Below are positions 13,258 through 17,107 of a stretch of DNA of 17,107 bases, one piece after another. The notes beneath the pieces were generated by a model, which had not been told where the DNA came from, did no database searches, and saw nothing but the letters and a program-made list of their open reading frames with translations. Both the position numbers and the translations under genes were made by a program. Source of the stretch: CAZXVW01 sp964644025 (GTDB lineage Bacteria; Acidobacteriota; Terriglobia; Bryobacterales; Bryobacteraceae); contig CAZXVW010000087.1 in assembly GCA_964644025.1 (NCBI GenBank), positions 1 through 17,107 on the forward strand. The letters run 5' to 3'. Every line of letters begins with the position of its first letter. Within the stretch, counting starts at the first letter, position 1.

Positions 13258-14252
13258 AGGGGGCGGTTGTCATCGTCGCGCTGCTGGCGCCGGCCGCCTG
13301 GGCCGAGGTGAGCGGCGTGGTCTTCAACGCAACCACCGGCCGGCCGCAGGCGGGCGCAACCGTGACGCTCTACCGTGCGGGCGCCGGGGGCATGAGCCCG
13401 GTCGAGACCGTGAAAACCGGCAGCGATGGCGGTTTCAAGATCGACGCCACGCCCGCGGGCCCCAGCGTGCTCCAGGCTATCCATGACGGCGTTCCCTACA
13501 GCCGGATGCTCGAAGCCGGGACCCCGGCCACCGGACTGCGCCTGGCCGTCTATGAGGCCACCGCGAAACCGGAGACCACGGCCGTGGCCCAGCACATGAT
13601 CCTGCTGGAGCCGATAGGCGGCATCCTCCACGTCAGTGAAAGTGTCATTTTCCAGAACCCGGGCAAGCGCACCTACAACGACCCGGCCCGCGGCTCGCTC
13701 CGCGTCTACCTGCCTCCGGAGATGGAAGGCGAACCGCGCGTGATGGCCACCGGGCCGCAAGGGGTCCCGCTGGCGCGGGAGGCCGTGAAGACGGAGGAGA
13801 AAAACGTCTACAAGGTTGTTTTCCCGCTCAAGCCGGGGGAGACCCGGTTCGACTTGACCTACGTGGTTCCCGAGCCGGATTCGGGCATCTTCCGTGGCAA
13901 GATTCTCCATCGGAGCGGGCCGGTGCGGCTGGTGGTTCCTCCCGGGGTCACGCTCACCGGGGACGGCGTCACCGAGATCGCGCGCGAGCCGACCACGCAG
14001 GCTGTCGTCTACGATGTCCGGGGACCCGAATACAGCGTTAGGATCGAGGGCAGCGGCTCGCTCCGGCGGGAACAACCGGCCCCGGCCGATGCTGCGGGGG
14101 GTGCCGGCATCCGCGCCATCCCGGCGCGCATCTATGATCGCGCGGGCCTGATCGTCGGCCTCTCGCTGGCGCTGCTGGCGCTGGGTTTCCTGCTGATGTA
14201 CCGCCGGAGCGGCGGCACGGAAGGGGCGGCACGGGGAGGGAGACGGGAGTGA
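13254..14252 (+). CDS. Secreted, C-terminally membrane-anchored carboxypeptidase-regulatory-like (beta-sandwich) protein of the ccm cluster
   Basis: A 332-residue protein of unknown function. A signal peptide (1-17, ending A-A-W-A) is followed by a carboxypeptidase-regulatory-like/Cna-B-type fold at about 18-105: E-V-S-G-V-V-F-N-A-T-T-G-R-P-Q-A-G-A-T-V and T-G-S-D-G-G-F-K-I. A second beta-rich region (about 110-275) contains the pattern F-P-L-K-P-G-E-T-R-F-D-L-T-Y. One membrane helix near 296-317 is followed by a basic, Arg/Gly-rich tail, so most of the protein faces the periplasm. It contains no cysteine, so it cannot be a CcmG/CcmH-type thiol reductase. It overlaps both neighbours (ATGA with the zinc-ribbon gene, GTGA with ccmA), which argues for co-translation with the Ccm machinery. 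It may be a structural or scaffold partner for CcmF or apocytochromes; this is inference. Confidence 0.8.
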   Translation: MKGAVVIVALLAPAAWAEVSGVVFNATTGRPQAGATVTLYRAGAGGMSPVETVKTGSDGGFKIDATPAGPSVLQAIHDGVPYSRMLEAGTPATGLRLAVYEATAKPETTAVAQHMILLEPIGGILHVSESVIFQNPGKRTYNDPARGSLRVYLPPEMEGEPRVMATGPQGVPLAREAVKTEEKNVYKVVFPLKPGETRFDLTYVVPEPDSGIFRGKILHRSGPVRLVVPPGVTLTGDGVTEIAREPTTQAVVYDVRGPEYSVRIEGSGSLRREQPAPADAAGGAGIRAIPARIYDRAGLIVGLSLALLALGFLLMYRRSGGTEGAARGGRRE

Positions 14253-14950
14253 CGCCCGCCGTCGCGGTCGAGGATCTCTGGAAGTACTATGGCGACTTTC
14301 CGGCGCTTCGCCGCATCAGCCTGGAGGTGGAACCAGGCGCCTGCCTGGCCGTGCTCGGACGCAACGGCGCGGGCAAGACGACGCTGCTGCGCATCCTGGC
14401 CGGCCTTTCCCGCCCCGCCCGCGGCCGCGTGAGTATTCTGGGCGGAGGCGTCCGCGACGCCGCCACCCGCGCCAGGATCGGGTTTCTCGGGCACGGCGTC
14501 GGCCTCTACGATGAGCTTTCGGCCCGGGAAAACCTGGAGCTGTTCGCCCGGCTGTACGGGTTGCCGGATCCGGCCGCCGCCGCCGCCGGGTGGCTGGAGC
14601 GCACCGGGCTGGAGCGGGTCCGCGACGCGCAGGTACGGGAGTTTTCCCGCGGCATGCGGCAGCGGCTGGCGCTGGCGCGCGTGTTCCTGCACGAGCCGGC
14701 CGTGCTGCTGCTCGATGAACCCTTCACCGCGTTGGACGACCGCGCCATTGCTGTGCTCGGCGGCCTGTTGCGCCAGGCGCTCGCCGCCGGCCGCACGATC
14801 CTGATTGCCACTCACCAGCTCCGCGAGGCGCTCGCCCTGGCTACTCACGTCAGCCTGATCAGCCGGGGCCGGCTGGCCTTCCAGGGCGAGTGCACCGGGC
14901 AGATGGCGGCTGATCCGGGTTGGCTGTACCGGAGCTACGGGGAGGCATGA
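14249..14950 (+). CDS. ccmA: Haem exporter ABC transporter ATP-binding protein CcmA
   Basis: A 233-residue cytoplasmic ABC ATPase that powers release of holo-CcmE from the CcmABCD complex. Walker A is G-R-N-G-A-G-K-T-T (37-45), the signature F-S-R-G-M-R-Q-R-L (132-140), Walker B V-L-L-L-D-E-P (152-158), and the switch histidine H189 (A-T-H-Q-L). The Q-loop area reads F-L-G-H-G-V-G-L-Y-D-E-L-S-A-R-E-N-L, the CcmA-like L-G-H..G-L form. It starts at GTG 14249, whose last two bases begin the stop codon of the upstream gene (GTGA), after G-rich GGGAGGGAGACGGGA. Adjacent ccmB and ccmC make the CcmA assignment secure compared with other small ABC ATPases. Confidence 0.92.
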   Translation: MTPAVAVEDLWKYYGDFPALRRISLEVEPGACLAVLGRNGAGKTTLLRILAGLSRPARGRVSILGGGVRDAATRARIGFLGHGVGLYDELSARENLELFARLYGLPDPAAAAAGWLERTGLERVRDAQVREFSRGMRQRLALARVFLHEPAVLLLDEPFTALDDRAIAVLGGLLRQALAAGRTILIATHQLREALALATHVSLISRGRLAFQGECTGQMAADPGWLYRSYGEA

Positions 14951-15627
14951 TGCGGTTGCTCGGCCAGAGTCTCACCATCGCCGCCAAGGATCTGCGGGCC
15001 GAGTTCCGCAGCAAGGAGGCGCTCAACGCGTCAGTGTCGTTCGCCCTGGTCATTCTCTTGCTATTCAGCTTCGCGTTCGACCCGACCGCCGAGCAGACCC
15101 GCGAGATCTCGGGCGGCCTCCTCTGGCTGGTGTTCACCTTTGCCGGCGCGCTGATCCTGAACCGGAGCTTCTCGCGCGAGCGCGCCAACGACTGCCTCGA
15201 CGCCCTGGTGGCGGCCCCGGTTTCCGGCGCGGCCCTGTTCCTGGGCAAGTCGTTCGCCAACGCCCTGTTGCTCGTGGTGGTGGAACTGATCTGTCTGCCG
15301 GTCTTCGGCGTCTTTTACAACGTGGTCTGGACACACCGGCTGGGCGCGCTGCTGGCTGTCTTCCTGCTGGCCACCTGGGGACTCACGGTGATCGGCACGC
15401 TGTTCAGCGCCCTCACGGTGAACCTGCGCTTGCGCGAGCTGATGCTGCCGGTGCTGGTCTACCCGATGATGATCCCCGGCCTGATGGCCGCCATGGAGTT
15501 GACCACCGCGCTCGTGGCGGGTGAGCCGCTCGCCGCGCACTGGGTCTGGCTGCGGCTGCTCATCGGCTTTGATATCATTTTTACCGCTTTATCGCTGGCT
15601 CTGGTGGAAACGGTGCTGGTGAGTTGA
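14950..15627 (+). CDS. ccmB: Haem exporter ABC transporter permease CcmB
   Basis: A 225-residue permease with about six membrane helices, the partner of CcmA in the CcmABCD complex. Family features include the N-terminal A-A-K-D-L-R-A-E-F-R-S-K-E-A-L-N, the S-F-S-R-E-R-A-N-D-C-L-D-A-L motif after helix 2 with L-V-A-A-P-V-S-G, and L-P-V-L-V-Y-P-M-M-I-P near the fifth helix. Two adjacent in-frame ATGs exist: 14947, which overlaps the ccmA stop but leaves only one base after GGAGG (14941-14945), and 14950, with four bases. I chose 14950; the difference is a single Met. It ends at TGA 15625-15627, 46 bases before ccmC. Confidence 0.92.
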   Translation: MRLLGQSLTIAAKDLRAEFRSKEALNASVSFALVILLLFSFAFDPTAEQTREISGGLLWLVFTFAGALILNRSFSRERANDCLDALVAAPVSGAALFLGKSFANALLLVVVELICLPVFGVFYNVVWTHRLGALLAVFLLATWGLTVIGTLFSALTVNLRLRELMLPVLVYPMMIPGLMAAMELTTALVAGEPLAAHWVWLRLLIGFDIIFTALSLALVETVLVS

Positions 15628-15673
15628 GAAGCGGCCGGGCCCGGAGGGGCGAAACGGTTATTGGAAACTCTGG

Positions 15674-16360
15674 ATGCGAAACAAGATCCTTTACGGAGTG
15701 GCGGTCCTGGCGGGCCTGCTGCTGGTGCGCAACCTCTACGTAATCCTTCTGGTGCTGCCGGATGAAGAAACGCAGGGGGCGATCTACCGGCTCCTCTTCT
15801 TCCACGTGCCGGCGTGGCTTACCTGTTTCACCGCGTACTTGCTAGCCGGCGTGGCCAGCGTCGTTTACCTGGTGCGCAACGACGCCCGTTACGACGCCTT
15901 CGCTGTGTCGGCCGTCGAAGTCGGGGCGACGTTCACCACCGTGGGCTTGCTCACCGGCATGATCTGGGGACGCTTCACCTGGGGCATCTGGTGGACCTGG
16001 GATCCCCGCCTCACCTGGGCGCTGATCTGCCTGCTGATCTACCTCGGCTACCTGATGCTGCGGCGGGCGATCGAGGACCCCACCGAGCGGGCCAAGAACT
16101 CGGCGGTGGTTTGTATCTTCGCTTTCGTCTCCGTACTGATCACTTACAAGGCGATCGACTGGTGGCGGACCCAGCACCCGGCCGCTGTGCTGAGTTTCCG
16201 CACCGGGGGTGGCCGCATCGACCCGGCGATGGAGCGAATGCTATTTGAGAACTGGATTGCCTTCCTGCTGCTGGCGGCGGTGCTGGTGGCCGTGCGGATG
16301 CGGCAGGAATCGACGCAGCGGGAAATCGACGCCTTGCGCCGGCGGGCTCATGCGTTGTGA
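15674..16360 (+). CDS. ccmC: Haem-handling protein CcmC
   Basis: A 228-residue membrane protein with six predicted helices that loads haem onto CcmE. The WWD motif is W-G-I-W-W-T-W-D-P-R-L-T-W-A (103-116). The two flanking periplasmic histidines expected as haem ligands are His44 (L-F-F-H-V-P-A-W) and His168 (R-T-Q-H-P-A). Length matches CcmC (about 220-250) rather than the larger CcsA. The final 20 residues are a charged, Arg-rich helix. The ATG at 15674 has only a weak upstream GGA; the GGAGGGG at 15643-15649 is too distant to serve it, so expression may rely on coupling to ccmB. Confidence 0.93.
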   Translation: MRNKILYGVAVLAGLLLVRNLYVILLVLPDEETQGAIYRLLFFHVPAWLTCFTAYLLAGVASVVYLVRNDARYDAFAVSAVEVGATFTTVGLLTGMIWGRFTWGIWWTWDPRLTWALICLLIYLGYLMLRRAIEDPTERAKNSAVVCIFAFVSVLITYKAIDWWRTQHPAAVLSFRTGGGRIDPAMERMLFENWIAFLLLAAVLVAVRMRQESTQREIDALRRRAHAL

Positions 16361-16376
16361 GGCCGGCGGATATTCG

Positions 16377-16400
16377 CGGCCCGGCTCGCAAGCCGGGCTG
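16377..16400 (+). other. Intercistronic hairpin between ccmC and ccmD
   Basis: CCCGGCT (16380-16386) and AGCCGGG (16391-16397) pair perfectly around a CGCA tetraloop. The stem extends to 10 bp (16377-16386 with 16391-16400) with one G-U pair. It occupies most of the 56-base ccmC-ccmD gap and ends just before the ccmD Shine-Dalgarno GGGAG (16403-16407). With no T-run it is more likely an mRNA stability or translation-tuning element than a terminator. Confidence 0.4.
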
Positions 16401-16416
16401 CAGGGAGTTCAGTCTA

Positions 16417-16572
16417 ATGGATGGACGCAATTTCACCTTCATGTTTTACGGTTTTGCCGCTGCCTGGGTAGTCCTGGCGGGCTACCTGACCACGCTGGTT
16501 GCCCGCCAGAGAAAGATCCGGAGGCAACTGGAAACCCTCAAGAAACTAGTCGAAGAACGGGAGGAATCATAA
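16417..16572 (+). CDS. ccmD: CcmD-like small membrane protein
   Basis: A 51-residue protein with one membrane helix (about 7-28; F-T-F-M-F-Y-G-F-A-A-A-W-V-V-L-A-G-Y-L) and a basic, helical cytoplasmic tail (R-Q-R-K-I-R-R-Q-L-E-T-L-K-K-L-V-E-E-R-E-E). CcmD stabilises CcmC-CcmE interaction and helps release holo-CcmE from the CcmABC complex. Size, topology, the Y-x-x-x-W pattern in the helix and position directly after ccmC support the call, although CcmD is poorly conserved. The frame extends upstream to 16357, but ATG 16417 has GGGAG nine bases before it and matches the usual CcmD start. The next gene begins two bases after its stop codon ends. Confidence 0.8.
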   Translation: MDGRNFTFMFYGFAAAWVVLAGYLTTLVARQRKIRRQLETLKKLVEEREES

Positions 16573-16573
16573 G

Positions 16574-17107
16574 ATGAGACGACGCAACCTTCTGCGGCTG
16601 GCCGCCGGCGGCGGTCTTGCCGGCTTGCTGGGCCCGCGCCAGATGCGCGCGGAGGCGGCGGCCGCCCGGGCCACGCGCGGCATGCCCTCGCCGAAAATCA
16701 AGGACGTCCAGGTGATTGCCACCGCGCCGCAGGGCCTTCGCCTGGTGGTGGTGAAAATCCTTACCGATCAGGACGGACTGTATGGCTACGGCTGCGGCAC
16801 CTTCACCCAGCGCGCCGACCTGGTGGTGGAAGCGGTGCGGCGCTACCTTCGTCCGTTTTTGATCGGCAAACCCGCCGACCGCATCGAAGACGCCTGGCAA
16901 GCCATGTACAACAGCTCGTACTGGCGCAACGGGCCGGTGCTGAACAATGCCATCAGCGGCGTGGACCAGGCGCTGTGGGACATCAAGGGCCGCCAGGCCG
17001 GCATGCCCGTCTATGAACTGCTCGGCGGCAAGTGCCGGGAGGCGGCGGACTGCTATGGGCACGCCAGTGGCGCCGAAATCCCGGCAGTGATTGACAGCGC
17101 TCGGCGG
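16574..17107 (+). CDS. Tat-exported mandelate racemase/enolase-superfamily protein, RspA/mannonate dehydratase-like (3' truncated)
   Basis: The first 178 residues of a protein continuing past the window. The N-terminus has a twin-arginine signal, R-R-R-N-L-L-R-L-A-A-G-G-G-L-A-G (2-17), then an Ala-rich region, so export in folded form is likely. Residues about 41-170 form the enolase-superfamily capping domain: D-V-Q-V-I-A-T, L-I-G-K-P-A-D-R-I-E-D-A-W-Q, S-Y-W-R-N-G-P-V and A-I-S-G-V-D-Q-A-L-W-D-I-K-G-R, closest in my memory to RspA/D-mannonate dehydratase. The barrel with the metal ligands lies outside the window. Where RspA has T-L-N-G-R-E, this protein reads T-F-T-Q-R-A, so the Asn typical of true mannonate dehydratases appears replaced and the reaction is uncertain. 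ATG 16574 is one base past the ccmD TAA, behind GAGGAA (16561-16566), so it may be co-transcribed with ccm, though functionally unrelated. Confidence 0.82.
   Translation, partial: MRRRNLLRLAAGGGLAGLLGPRQMRAEAAAARATRGMPSPKIKDVQVIATAPQGLRLVVVKILTDQDGLYGYGCGTFTQRADLVVEAVRRYLRPFLIGKPADRIEDAWQAMYNSSYWRNGPVLNNAISGVDQALWDIKGRQAGMPVYELLGGKCREAADCYGHASGAEIPAVIDSARR

Noticed and set aside
15635..15644. CCGGGCCCGG palindrome between ccmB and ccmC
   Set aside because: A loopless GC palindrome of this size is expected by chance at this base composition; no repeat or spacing supports a role.

Overview
This window is high-GC bacterial chromosome (mostly G/C third codon positions) with 14 densely packed coding genes: 12 complete and one cut at each edge. 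Only the ydcF-like gene lies on the minus strand. The content fits an Acidobacteriota-type (Bryobacter/Solibacter-like) genome: a secreted GH106 family enzyme, an NtrYX-like pair, a Tat-exported enolase-superfamily enzyme and a Ccm cluster with a Cys-type CcmE. That assignment is inference, since no rRNA or marker phylogeny is available here. I see no mobile element, CRISPR array, tRNA or rRNA, and no gene-free stretch longer than about 200 bases.

Region 1 (1-3323) is housekeeping. It holds the C-terminal part of a Sua5/YwlC tRNA threonylcarbamoyladenosine synthase, a convergent DUF218/YdcF-like membrane protein, a SpoU/TrmH-family RNA methyltransferase, and rarA (mgsA), which overlaps the methyltransferase by ATGA.

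Region 2 (3324-6706) has a spacer carrying a bipartite direct repeat and a palindrome, a small PilZ-domain protein (TTG start behind a strong Shine-Dalgarno), a perfect 11-bp hairpin, and a secreted 898-residue glycoside hydrolase resembling GH106 (alpha-L-rhamnosidase-type).

Region 3 (6707-10237) is an NtrY-like membrane histidine kinase overlapping (ATGA) an NtrX-like sigma-54 activator. A TATAAT element lies just upstream of the kinase.

Region 4 (10327-16572) is a cytochrome c maturation (System I) cluster: ccmE, ccmF, a CcmI-like/zinc-ribbon gene, a membrane-anchored carboxypeptidase-regulatory-like gene, ccmA, ccmB, ccmC, ccmD. CcmE has Cys121 in a C-x-x-x-Y motif where the classical chaperone has the haem-binding His of H-x-x-x-Y, and no ccmG or ccmH is seen. 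This resembles the CcmE-Cys (System I*) variant. Here it is combined with a CcmD and two accessory proteins of unknown role; this is the most interesting part of the window. CcmABCD would load haem on CcmE, and CcmF would ligate it to apocytochrome. The accessory proteins may replace or modify the missing CcmG/H/I functions, which is inference.

Region 5 (16574-17107) is the start of a Tat-exported mandelate racemase/enolase-superfamily protein related to RspA/mannonate dehydratase, cut by the window end.
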